A stretch of DNA of 64,000 nt. It comes from Pyxicephalus adspersus. Its lineage: Eukaryota; Chordata; Amphibia; Anura; Pyxicephalidae. The stretch is from positions 153,456,228-153,520,227 of the forward strand of contig NC_092859.1 of assembly GCF_032062135.1 (NCBI RefSeq), given 5' to 3'. A model generated the notes under the pieces. The model did no database searches. It had not been told where the DNA came from and was given only the letters and a program-made list of their open reading frames with translations. The position numbers were made by a program, and so were the translations under genes. Every line of letters starts with the position of its first letter. Positions within the stretch are counted from its first letter, which is position 1. Below are positions 34,684 through 46,439 of this stretch, piece by piece.

Positions 34684-34960
34684 GAAACACAGTACTTGTG
34701 AAGCAAAGGTCATGCTATTTTAAAGTTTGTATTTTCTGTGTAACTTTATTAATGTATATTAAAAGACATATAACATTATTGAGGAATATTACCAGCACTG
34801 ATGGTTTGCTAGTGGAAGAATAATGTTGCTAACTACATTAGTACACAAAATATATAAAAGAGACCCCAGGATCCAAGCCGTATTGTCATCCTATGCTTTT
34901 AAAATGTCCAGATTGATCTGGCTCTATCTACACAAGCTGTAAATGTCCCCACAGCCAAGA

Positions 34961-34961
<1 letters not shown>

Positions 34962-34992
<31 letters not shown>
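34962..34992. repeat. (GATT)n microsatellite
   Basis: About seven GATT units, then ACTAACTA. Confidence 0.9.
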
Positions 34993-35033
34993 AACTAACT
35001 ATCTGTAGTAGACCCCCTTTACAGGTGTAGTCA

Positions 35034-35102
35034 AAGGGATGATTTAATAAAGCTCTCCAAGACCTTCATGGGAAAACCTTAACAATTTAACAAACCTGTA
35101 AT
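35034..35102. mobile_element. Small fragment of the 'AAATCAGGCCC' family
   Basis: GATTTAATAAAGCTCTCCAA, CATGGGAAAACC and ACAAACCTG correspond to the family's left arm. Confidence 0.5.
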
Positions 35103-36119
35103 GTAGTTGGCCCAGGTATGAAAACATTTGCCATTTATTTGAATATATTACATAATGTTTTATGTACAGCAACAACTAAGCATCAGAAATGGTGCCCTCC
35201 CAAAATTGGAGCCATTTATATTATCATTCCGAAGTTTTTCCTGCCACTGCACTGCAGATATTACACGCATTTTCGACCCATTTTTTGTGTGAAAACAATG
35301 TTTATTTTTTGAGATCAGTTTTTACACTTGTGTTATTCCTTTACACATGTTTTCCATCAAATACAGAACTGAAAGCAGATGTTTAGGCAGTTTTATATTC
35401 GCCAAGTTGTATTTTAGACAGACGCACACTGGTGTGATATAATACAATGTTACAATGTCCAGATCCATAGGGAGGACTCCTTTCTAGTGCAGGTTTAGGC
35501 ACCATGCTGCACAACTAATGATGACCTCCTTATTCTGTGTATATGCCTACAAAATATCTCTCTTTTATTTGTAACAGATAGAAAAGTCCTCAGCCGAATT
35601 CCTATCAAAGGTTATGAGAGCCTAGGGATTTGTTAATATTTTATTCTGCCCAGAGTTTACCCAGATTTAGGATTCAGTTTGAAAATGTGTTAACTTTTGC
35701 TCATGAATTGTACAATTTTTACTCAACCCATTATAAAAAGTTGTACATTTTGGATAAAAATTGGGTGAATCTTGAGTAAGAACATTTATAAATGCATTCC
35801 TAAAAGGAATGTAGAGTGTAATATATTGTGTTTAGTTACCTAAAACAACACATTTCCAACAAATGTATATATGATTCCCACCTGTAGGCGGACTAAATGC
35901 TAATTTCTACATTTCTTAAAATTTCCTAGATGCTTCGTTTAAAAAAAACAGTTGTGAACAGGGTTTAGAAGCTAAAGATTAAATTAATCCACAAAACGGA
36001 ATATGGACTAGCTAGTCTCCCAGCTCTGTTATGTCTGACCTTTTTAATTAAACTTTAGAGAGAGGGAGGAAGAGTGATATCAAGACCAACAGCTTCATAT
36101 AATGATACAAATGGCAGTT

Positions 36120-36300
36120 GATTAGGAATCATTGGAAGAGAAGAGAAAAGAGGAGAACAGAGGAAAGGAGAAGGAGAGACAAAAGAAAAGAAGAAAGGTC
36201 AAGAATGGAAGAAGGGACACAAGAGGAGAGGTGAAGAGAAAAAAACAGAGGGAAGGTGAGAAGAAAAGAGAAGAAAAGAGAGGGGGAAAGAGAGGAAGGA
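36120..36300 (+). repeat. Polypurine (GA-rich) tract
   Basis: About 180 bp almost free of pyrimidines on the plus strand, composed of GAA, GGA and GAGA blocks. The long minus-strand open frame over it (Phe/Ser/Leu-rich) is a composition artefact. Confidence 0.85.
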
Positions 36301-36434
36301 TGTGTTAATCAGGAAGTAAAAAGATATAGAGTGGAGAATGTGCTTACTCAATGGGAAAGTAAGAGATGGGAGAAGAGAGAAGAAGAAACTAATCAAGAAA
36401 AGTGGTGAATAAAAGAGAATGGGTAGAGAGTAGA

Positions 36435-37010
36435 TATGCCAGGGGCATTCTCGGGAAAATGTCCTCGAACTTCCGATGCGTCCGCAAAATTTGACCGAAC
36501 CGATTTTGAAAACCATCGGAAGATTGAGGAAATCACTACGACCCCCTGCACTCGAGGTTAATTACCCTCTAGTGCCCAGGGATCGCAAACACAAGGATTC
36601 CCAGGTCTGCATGAACGATTGCAGCCCTGAGAATCCGCTGCGATCCCTGGGCACTAGTGGAACTGCAGATGAACTCTCAATGGAGTTTTTCCATTGAGAG
36701 TCCATCTGCAGTTTAGTTCTGCAGTATAGAGAAATTGTATTAAGAGTTCATCCGCAGTTCCAATGTGATCCACGGGCACTAGAGGTTAATTGATCAGAGA
36801 GCACTAGAGATTTTGAATGGGGAGACTTGTCCCTATTAAACCTCTGGTGTCAAGAATTACACACTGAGCTGCTTAATGAATGTGGTGCTGCATTCATCAG
36901 GACAGCCCTTAATCTTTTTTTTTAAATTCGACCTTGTTTTGTGAATTTACACCAGCCGTTCTCGCTTACAATGTCGGTAAGTGAGAACCGCCAAATTAGA
37001 AAGAACAGAG
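36435..37010 (-). mobile_element. Second, older copy of the fold-back family
   Basis: It shares GGGGCATTCTCG, GAACTTCCGATG, TCCGCAAAAT, TAGTGCCCAGGGATC and CCGTTCTCGCTTAC with the element at 16783-17273 in reverse orientation. Its own centre carries a 24-bp stem with one mismatch (36661-36684 with 36690-36713, 5-nt loop). The termini are eroded. Confidence 0.7.
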
Positions 37011-40000
37011 GGATCTGATCACCGACCACAGATAGAAGAGACTGAACATAATCTTATTATAGACAATTTTAAAATTAGAAATTCTACAATTTGGAAGAAG
37101 TGCTCAAACGGATAAAATAATAAAAATGTTAATAAAAAAACACAATAGGAAGTGAGACTTAGCTTTCTGAGACCAGAAGTCTGCACACTTTAAACTTTAT
37201 TATTTACACGTATCTCCAGATGATTTTGACTTCATTAGGTAAAAGTTTGTTTTGTCCATTCAGAGAAGCGAGCATAGGTGCTTATGTCCTTTTTTTTTTG
37301 TACTGAGAGGAACAAACTTTTATCTGATGAAGCCAGTAGCATCTGGCAATATGTATCATTATTAAAGTCTAATTTGTGCTCTCTTCTCATCTCACAAAGA
37401 ACGACTTTTTTAAGAAGAGGTACGGTATATCCCATCTTCTATTATGTTTTCTTTGAACCTTTTATTTTTCTTTCTCTTTGAATGCTTCTTCCAAATTATA
37501 ATATTGTCGTTCTCATCCCTCCTGGGGGGTCATACACCCTTACCCTACCCCATTAGTTCAAAGCACCTATGTAGAGAAGTGTAGGAGACTGTGACCATTC
37601 CATAATGACATTATACAGTAAGGGGGGTAGTCTAAAAACATCCATCCATGTATTGTGATTTGTGTGCCTGAGAGTGGCGCTGAGCATTGACAGGGTTCAG
37701 GGCAGTATATGGAAAGATTATTGTGGTTGAGGTATGGGAATTGGAAGTTGGTGATATACAGGAAATAGATAGGGCAAAGAAAAGTATGTACATTGGAGAA
37801 AAGACAGAAAACTGCTCTATTGTGAAACAATATAGAGGAGGAATTGGTCATGGACTGGATTGGGAATAAAGAGAAAAGATAGAAAAGAAAATAGACAGGG
37901 GAAGGGAAATGTTTAAAAAAGCCAAAGTCTCTTTTTATTCTCTCAGTTTGTTTTCCTTTGGATCCAGGTATACAGTGCTAATACCAAACTTCCAAGATAA
38001 AGTGCACATTCACAAAGAATTATGCATGCATAGCATTCACTAGGGGCATGGTGGAAATATATATTGTTTTTGTGGTTAGTATGGCTAGCTTACGGCATAT
38101 AATGTAGGTGAATTCAAGCTGGGTTCAGGTGTTATTCAGTGGAACTTCAGCTCTATGTCTGCGCTTTAAACAAAGAGCGAAGAAACATTGATCATGGGGC
38201 TACTTATGGAAGACGAGGAGCAGAGCAGCAGAGAAACAATTACCATTTATTTGTATGACATTTGTTTCATTACGGTACTCTGAGACATTAAACAGTGCTG
38301 TCCTCAAATAGGTTGTGATCTCTTCTATTTAGAGTTGGATGGAATCCCACACAGAGAGTTCTGAAATCAATGACTGTGAACATTGGACCCAAACACACTT
38401 CTCGCAGGCAATGTGATGGGGGACAGACTTAATGGCAGAACATTGTTATGGATTTTTTGCAGTTTAAAGAAAGATCGAAGTGTGTGTATCCAAAATAGAA
38501 GGTTATGGTGGACAGCCACATTTTTTCCTTTATATAAAAGGGTGCCCTCAATTTTTTTTTAAATACTTTTTTTTTTTAAGCTAGTTTTAATATTATATAG
38601 TATTTTTTCCTATTCATTTTAAGACAACATATATTTAAGTTAAGCTGCAGCCACATATTAATACAACATTTATTACAGTTATGTACTCAGAAAATTTCAA
38701 TTTCAGCAACCAGTCACCTGTAAAAATAGGAGGGGCCACATTGGTAACCAGTAAAGTTCTTCCTTATTGAACAGTGCTAGCAGTGTGGTCATTTGTTGCC
38801 CTATCAAAAGCTTGCAAAGTCAAGACTGGGCTTTATTGTTTGCTGGAAGTGAATGAATCACTGGTTAAACAGATTTACACATCCTCGATAGTTATTTTTC
38901 AAAAATTGCTTTATTTCTGTGGAGTTGGATGGGGACCATTAGTCTTCAAGTCTTACCATAGATTTCCAGTTGCCGCTCTGGACTCTCAACCTCACGTCTT
39001 ACATGTAAAAGTAAATTTGGATATACATGTGGCATAAACTTTTATGACCCTTTGCTGCCACATCCATCAAGCTACACCTGACTTTGTGCAGTGCACGCTA
39101 AACATTTGGTGTTGGTGAAGCTGAACTGGGTTAGGCTGGTGCTGGGAAAACATTCTGGATTTTACATCACGAACAGAACCAATACGACAAACAACTGCAC
39201 AAAAAAAATAGCAAAAAACTAGAACCCCTTAGAAGGCCGGATATCGGATCATAATTAGATATTGGAAGCACAACTTTCACATACAACAGTAAAGCACTTT
39301 TAACATATTTTGCAATTGGGATCCAGCAGTGGACAAAGCGCAATACTACAGCAATATTATTCTGGCTGGCCGAAATCAGTAACATAGCAACAGGAACTAA
39401 ATCAGCCACCCATTAAAAGCAGTTTATTGACCCCTAAAAAATTCTCATGTTGCTATTGCTATTGATGCAATTGCCCTTTTAATCTGAGCAGGTCCTGATT
39501 TATATACCCCCCTCAGGCTAATTTATGCCACCCACTATGGCTTCAAACAGTTGGGTCTTCACAGTTCTGTAGACTGTAAAGGAAGTCATACCCTGCAGGT
39601 AAAATGCTGCTCCAGGCTCCATGTGCTCATTCCTATTTATATCAATTTATATATTTTCCTATTTTATGGTTTTCTGAAGTTGGTAAATGTTTCAGCTGTA
39701 TATAAAAAATTATTTGAAATGAAATAATATATCTTTTAAAACACAAGGCTGGTATCTTGCCACCTGTTTAAATTGCAGTTTGCAATATGTAAGGTGTACA
39801 ACTCGAGCATTAAAAGTATTATTATGGAAAACCGGGATCTTTCTAGGGACAGTAAACATTAGACCAAGGTACCTGTCTAATGTAATATCTCACATACATC
39901 CCACTTTTGGGAGAAAAAAATATTCACAAAATGAAAAAAAGTGCAAAAAGTGTTTTTTTTTTTTTCCCAAAACGGCATTACCTTTATCAAAACCTTTTTA

Positions 40001-40239
40001 AATAAATAGAGCAATTTCCAGGATGGATGAAGGTTTAGAGCAAAATAAGAATTTTTATTAGTTAAATTACATCTGAATTAAGGTGCAAGTCATTTTTGAA
40101 TAGCTAAATAAGCCAAATTTTATGCAAACCTGATCACCCAAAATCTCAGTAATTTTCAAAACTTCTCCTGCTGTTAAGATCCTTGTTTGGGAGTTTCCTG
40201 GTTCCCTCACTCTTCTTTTTGGTCAGAGAGATCAAAGAA
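37011..40239. other. Non-coding stretch
   Basis: Only short A/T runs and no recognisable element or exon. Confidence 0.45.
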
Positions 40240-40352
40240 GATTAAATTTTCAATGGTTGACCAGATTTATTCTAAATCTGTTGGATCACAAAGGTTCTAC
40301 TATGGTAGTCTATCTTCTCCAGCTGTGGAGAGCTTTGATAAATCAGTCCAAT
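40240..40352. mobile_element. Right-arm fragment of the 'AAATCAGGCCC' family
   Basis: AATCTGTTGGATCACAAAGG, CTATGGTAGTCTATCTTCTC and GTGGAGAGCTTTGATAAATC match the right arm. Confidence 0.6.
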
Positions 40353-40568
40353 GTACTTTTCACTGTTGTCACCATTGGATACACACGAAGAAGTGTAGTC
40401 CAACCATCAATGGAGTGAATGTGGACATTTGTAATTCAGATTTTGTAAGATCTTAGCAGGGTTGTTTTGCAACAAATGAAAAATGAAAACAGCATTTTAG
40501 CAAAACATAGCAATGGTTTGTTACATACAGTGAATTAGCAAACTATGCCATTTGGAATCTACTTCCTA

Positions 40569-41088
40569 CCTCCTGGGCGGTTCATTTCTGTCTGGGTTTG
40601 TATGTCTAAAAGCAGTACATTGTTTTTCATGAAAATGTATTTTAAAGTATAATTTAAAAGGAGTATAACAAAGTTTGAAACACAAAATCATGTCAAAATA
40701 ATATTTTTTTTTTTATACTGTAAAAAAAATGTTCATGAAAGACAATGTACTGCATTTACACATATAAATTCACTGTATTGCATTCAGAACAGTTATTTTG
40801 TATTGAATGCAATACAAATTAATTTGAATTTCCCACCCTACCCCGAACAGAACGTCTGTAGGCACTGTCGTCACCGGGAACTGCCCGGTGAATCGTCGAG
40901 TGCAGAGAACGCCGGCTGGAGGAAGACAGAAGACGCGAAGGACGACGTGGGACGCCGGGGGATCAGGTAAGAAGACACAATTTACAAATATTTCCTATAG
41001 GTTTACCTACCCTGAGGGTGACTCGGGGTTAGTGCTTCCAGCATCTTTTTTCTACCCCGAGTCACACTGTGGCTTACTGCTGGGGAGG
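40569..41088. mobile_element. 520-bp TTAA-type MITE (piggyBac-like target site)
   Basis: CCTCCTGGGCGGT at the left and ACTGCTGGGGAGG at the right are imperfect inverted ends. TTAA follows at 41089-41092, while the left flank is degenerate. Subterminal inverted pair: GCAGTACATTGTTTTTCATG (from 40612) with TTCATGAAAGACAATGTACT (from 40732). A second stem is GTATTGCATTCA with TGAATGCAATAC near 40775-40816. The right third is GC-rich with CpGs. Non-coding. Confidence 0.7.
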
Positions 41089-41321
41089 TTAAAGATATTC
41101 ACCCTGATTCTACTAACAAACAAATCCATCCTTAGCTAAAACATATATCCAGCAAGTAAGGCCTCGGTCTCCACCAGTACTCACCAGACATCAGTCCCCC
41201 AATCTAACACCGCACTCTTCACCTATAGCAAGCCCCCACTCAGCTTCGGGAAACTAGTTGTGTTTCCCGGCACATGGTTGCCCCCAAGACTTGGTGCACA
41301 AGTATGGTGTCTGGGGATGTG

Positions 41322-41868
41322 CTGGCAAAGGACCAGGAGCTCACAGATAAAGCAGTACCAAGATTCCAATAGAGACAAGTCCAGAATACAGAGCAGAGGT
41401 CATACACAGATTATCCGTCCACCAGACGAAATACGCAAGGGCAAAACACAAGCAGAGTCGGGCTCACAGGCAAAATGTCGGTCCAGGCAGCATAAACTTG
41501 CTGGGTCAGTAACAGGCAAAGTCAGCAAGAGTAAATCAGATGAAACACTCTCCAGCACAGATCAGCCCAGCTAAACGATAGAACAGACACCGGTGCCTGG
41601 GAGCAGGGAGGCTATAAAGTCCCAGCAGCCAATAGCAGTGCAGGATAGAGCCAGAAGCTCATCTGCCTCTAACATCCCCTTCAGCTGTGCACAGCCTCAC
41701 AGAGTTGTGCTGGGGATGCCGATAAAATACATCAGGCTACACAGCTAAAGGAAAGCAGGGGCTGCTGCTATCTTAGTTCTCCTGGCTGCTGCACTGGACA
41801 GAATAAACCATGTTTTATACTGCGATGGTGCACAGCACAGGATCGCCAAGCAGATAAACATCTCTTAA
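41322..41868 (-). mobile_element. Putative solo LTR, family 1, damaged copy
   Basis: It aligns in reverse with 45064-45653: shared CTGGTCCTTTGCCAG-like, CTGCTCTGTATTCTGGACTT and ATCTTGGTACTGC blocks, and a promoter-like stretch with ATTGGCTGCTGGGACTTTAT (CCAAT-type box before a TATA-like TTTATAG). Open frames at 41260-41574 have no domain. Confidence 0.55.
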
Positions 41869-43376
41869 TACAGCAAACCTTGCTCTCTATATTTTTTTTA
41901 TCAAGTAAACCCCAAACTTCAATTTTTGCCAACATTAGGAAACCTAACTTTTTAGTAGAGTGACCTCTACTTGGAAAATATAATTAGTCTGTAAACATTA
42001 CATCAATTCTTTAAGAGGCATTTATTGCATTTTCTAGTAAGTGTGTTCTGGGTCAGGAACAGATGTCAGTGGTTCAGTGTTCTCTGTTAACAACTAAGGA
42101 ATGCGTTCCCATAAATTAATTACATTAATATGCATATTACAAATTATACCTCCTTTGCCGGAGCCTCTTATCTGTATCCTCTCCTAATCACCCCTGTGTG
42201 TATTGTGCTGTACAATTGTATAATATCCTATATATTAGTATATTATTTGGCTGTTGTTTCTACCTATTCTACAGACATGGTGCTTTGCTTTAATTTGATA
42301 TACAGATTTAACTGATTTACTTTACTGTGTGCTATTAAATGTTTCTGTATGTTGGTATTGTTGTACTGTGTTGTTATACATTTATGTGTACTCTTTTTGT
42401 ATGTTGTGTACATTACCTTAAATAACACTTTGAGAAATAAATAAAATATGTAGAGACATGAAATGCACTCCTTTAAAAATGGAAGTAAAAAATCCCACCA
42501 CTGTTATGCAGTCAGTATTTAGAGAATAAAATATAACTGAGAAAAGCCATTCCTTAATGTTGTTGACAGTTCTTTTGCTTGGTCCCATGCCTAAACCACT
42601 AGGTAAAGGTGAGTGGAATATAATTAAATTGGATCAGTCCTGAAATCCAACTGGTTCCCAAAATACTAGGGAGAACTTGATATAAAAGGATTTTAAATGA
42701 ATATTTTAGTGAAAATCACTAGAAATGGTTTCTTTTATTAATTTTAAAAATCTTGGGCAGCCTAGGGGCAATTGAATCCATTTTTCTGTTCACTTGCAAA
42801 TTTTAATGCAACAATGAGGTAAAAATTGCCAGTGGAACCTGCTGTGATTTCACTTGTTTAACTGTCATGTTCCCGGGCACTTTTTTTAAGGTACTTTCTC
42901 CTATTGCATTATAGAGACCTGCACAGACATGATTCTTGACGTGGGTTACAGCCCTCTGTAAATGATGGAGACAAGTATGCCAAGGTGGAATCCTGTAATG
43001 GATAATTCTGAACACTTTGCTCACGTGCAGGAACTTGCAGAGCTCAAGTTCTGAGTTTCCATCCATGGGCAGAATAGCTACGATACCGCTTCAGTTTAGA
43101 ACTACCCAATCACCTCCCCCACTTGGTAATATTTGGAGGGCATATGTAATGATACTACATCAAATCCAGAGTCCCAACAAATTACTCCCGAAACTTCAGC
43201 TCCCATAATTTTCTATATATTATGCTTTCTGTTCTGTAAAGACAACGTAGACTGCTGATCCAGGGAATATCCAAATGCCACACGGGGTCAGGAAAAAACT
43301 GTTTTCCCCTGTTGCAGCAAATATTACCAGGTTTTTTGCCTTCCTAATTATATATAATAATAATTACATATAATAA

Positions 43377-43416
<40 letters not shown>

Positions 43417-44546
43417 TATGTTTTAACATATCAATTATATATTTTATGCATATATGTTTTATCTGGGATATGTCGTTTGTAGTATGTTTTTTCCCCTAGT
43501 GGTTGAACTTGATGGAATTTTGTCTTTTTTTAACCTGACAATGTAACTGCAAGAAGATCTGAGTGATTTGTGTTTGCTGTACATGCAAAATGAACTAAAA
43601 AGGCATGGTTTACCTCTGAATGCCCATTCCAGTAATTGCATGTGGCAACGCTGCTATTATTTGTGATACAACATTGCCATATTATTTAGATAATTTTTAT
43701 TTAGCCCGTAGATCTGTTTTATCCCAATTAAATTAAACCAACTAACTCTTCTCCCTAAGCGATTAACTAATAATAGAAACATATTATTATTAGCTAACTA
43801 ATCCTAACCCCAAATCCCTGAAGTTAAGTCCCCCCAGTGCAGTTAGCAGAACTTCTAAATCTCTACAATCCTTCTCTAAGAACTACCATCGCAGAGATCC
43901 ATCAGCAAAAACAACAAAACCTTGAATCATTTGTTTTTGCCCGTTACTGAAAACAGTTGATCCTTATTTCACTAGTGTTATAAAGAAAGGTATAAAACAG
44001 ATGTTGCTAATGTAGATAAAATGGATACAGATGGAGGTTTCCGAGCTGCCAGCCCTCCGAAGGGATATATTTGCAATCTAGTGCTGTAGACAACATTCTC
44101 TTTTTAAAGCTGTTGGTGTATGAATGTTCAGATTAATATAGAGATAACGGGTTTGTGGAAAACATATATATTGATGATAGCGTCTTCGGATGTTTGTTTG
44201 CAAAGTAATTATAATGCTGTTATGACAAAAGGAAGCAGCTGATGCCTTACAATCTAGAAGAGACAAGAATAAGCAGATGTATTGTGTTCCGCATACAAAA
44301 ACCAAAGTACGATTAGATCAGAAATGAATGTCTTGAATGGAGTGCATTTAATATTTTTAGAATGGTTTTGAGTGCAAGTACTTAACCAGAGTCCAGCTCT
44401 GCTTTTTGGTTTCCATTTGTAATGGTTTTGTGTTACAAATAACGTTTACAAACATTCTAATTATAAAAGTTTCAATACAAGCTATAAATACATTTATGGT
44501 ACATACGTTATATATGTTTACTGCTCTTTTCATGCACCTACTAATC
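41869..44546. other. Non-coding stretch
   Basis: It contains the (AT)n run at 43380 and otherwise featureless AT-rich sequence. Confidence 0.4.
43380..43411. repeat. (AT)n microsatellite
   Basis: Sixteen or so AT units, preceded by imperfect ATAATAATTA repeats. Confidence 0.9.
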
Positions 44547-44700
44547 CAGTGTTTCTCAACCAGGGTTCTTTCAGAGGTTGCTGGGGGTTCCATGAGCAAT
44601 AAGTGACTCTCAGGTCAGTTTACCTGACACCAATGATCTTTTTGGCTATCTATAAGTCTGGCATTCTTCCCAGGGACTATGCACAGTACAGCATATAGTG
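44547..44700 (+). mobile_element. hAT-type MITE fragment
   Basis: It opens with an intact CAGTGTTTCTCAACC terminus, followed by GCTGGGGGTTCCATGAGCAA and GGCATTCTTCCCAGGGAC. The right terminus is lost. Confidence 0.75.
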
Positions 44701-45063
44701 TACTCAAAGTTCAAATAAATAAAAGTTTGTTTTGCAGAAGGAATCCTACTTGCTGACAAGTTATTGGTTTTAAATAAATTCCACTGTAAGGTAAAGCCAT
44801 CATCATAAAGCTGAACCTGCAAAGAAATAGGGTTTGTACTTACCTTTTCTGCCACCCGATACTACGATCTTTTCTTTGCTCACAAGCTCTGTCCACCTTG
44901 CGAACATTCACATTCCTACCACTTACCCCTATGTCACTCTTGTGTCCTTTAATGACATAGGGGCCAGCAGAGTGAACCACAGAAAACAGTGGTGGATGAG
45001 GCATCTGACTCAACTGGATGTGTTATGGAGGCCATTGCTCTGCTAGAGAAGAAAATCTGAAGG

Positions 45064-45653
45064 TGTTAGCAGTTCAAGTCAAGATATAGCAACTGGCCAA
45101 GGACCAGGACCAGGAGCCCACAGATAATGCAGTACCAAGATACAAGCAAGCAAGTCTAAAATACAGAGCAAGAGGTCATACACTGGTAATCAGTACACCA
45201 AACAAGGTATCCAAGGAAAAAGACACAGCAGAGTCGGGGTCCCAAGCAAGAGGTCAGTCAAGGCAGCGTACAATCACAAGGTCAGGAACAAGCAAGGTCA
45301 GCAACAGTAAACCTATCTAAATCATAACACCAGAAGCAGATCGGCCCAGCTTAACGCTACAACAAGCACTGGTGACTGGGATCTGAGATCAAAGGTCCCA
45401 GTAGCCAATGGTAGCTCAGGATTGTGATCAGGATAGCTCATTAGCCTCAGCACAACTCCAAATCCCCGTCAGCTTGGGGATGCCCATAGTGCACTGACAG
45501 CTAAAGGGAAACCAGAAGGGAGCAAGGACTGACAGCTTTTTGCTTGATCACCCTTGTATTTGTAAATGGCGCCATGGAAAGGAATACCCAAGGCATGCTG
45601 ACCTGCAATGGCTTACTGCACAGGATTTCCAGCCAGATAATTGTCTCCTAACA
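45064..45653 (-). mobile_element. Putative solo LTR, family 1
   Basis: On the minus strand it starts TGTTAGGAGAC and ends CTGCTAACA, the TG...CA inverted ends of an LTR. It carries CCATTGGCTACTGGGACC. No internal gag or pol sequence adjoins it and no target duplication was found. The superfamily cannot be assigned. Confidence 0.55.
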
Positions 45654-45782
45654 CCAGCATTAAAGGCACCGCTTTTATTATAACCACTATTTCATTTCCT
45701 TTAATTCCGTAGCACATGTTAGAATATTCCACATTTCCATGTACCCAGAATTATACTTCATTTTACACATGCATGCCACATA

Positions 45783-45822
45783 CTTTGAAGATGACCCAGT
45801 GGTCGGGCAAACGTAGCTTATT
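45783..45822 (+). repeat. Possible degenerate GAAACGCGT-type module
   Basis: CTTTGAAGATGACCCAGTGG, then TCGGGCAAACGTAG. It has the GACC...GGTC stem and a damaged core. Confidence 0.35.
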
Positions 45823-46184
45823 TCATTTGATATTAGTCTTTAGGATACGCAAAACTGTTTTGGTCTGACCTTTATCTTGACCCTTGGACACTAATAATTC
45901 AAATCATAGTCCTAGTACAAGTATGCATATACAGTCTTGTGACATTCTATGGATATGCATGAGTATTTTTGATCACTGTCTCTCCACTGAAATTAGTAGA
46001 ATAGCTAGTTAACCAATAATTACTGAAGAAAGTCTCCATATTTGTCTCTATTAAAGAATGACAAGAGAATAAGTAATTAAACTTCACAAATGTAGGATAC
46101 AATAGCATCAGAAAATTCCAATTTCAGATCACAAGTATACCACAAAGAGTCCAAAACATGCATTGTTTAATCGAATAAAAACTA

Positions 46185-46230
46185 CCAACACATTTTGGCA
46201 GCTATACAAAACCTCCTTCATCGGGGCTGT
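46185..46230 (-). repeat. Degenerate GAAACGCGT-type module
   Basis: The minus strand reads GCCCCGATGAAGGAGG, then GCTGCCAAAATGTGTTGG, a form consistent with CpG decay of the GCGAAACGCGTTGG core. Confidence 0.5.
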
Positions 46231-46416
46231 GCTAAAGATTGCAGAAGATCAAGAATATCCTCCAGTTATAGTGCAGCATGTGACAACACCGACCCAATCA
46301 GGGCCATGATGGGTGTATAGCCACTTGTAAACTAACGCTACGAGAACTTGCTTTTTAATTAGACCTTTATTTTCACACCTGACAGCTAAAGAAAGTAGCT
46401 GAAGAGCAAAGATTTC

Positions 46417-46439
46417 ATAGATAGATAGATAGATAGATA
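46417..46439. repeat. (ATAG)n microsatellite
   Basis: Five to six ATAG units followed by degenerate GATAGAT text. Confidence 0.9.

Noticed and set aside
36199..36516. Minus-strand open frame rich in Ser, Phe and Leu
   Set aside because: It is the complement of a polypurine tract, where stop codons are rare by composition.
41260..41574. Open frame of 104 codons
   Set aside because: It lies in the putative LTR and is on the opposite strand to the LTR's promoter-like motifs. The homologous copy at 45064 does not keep the frame.
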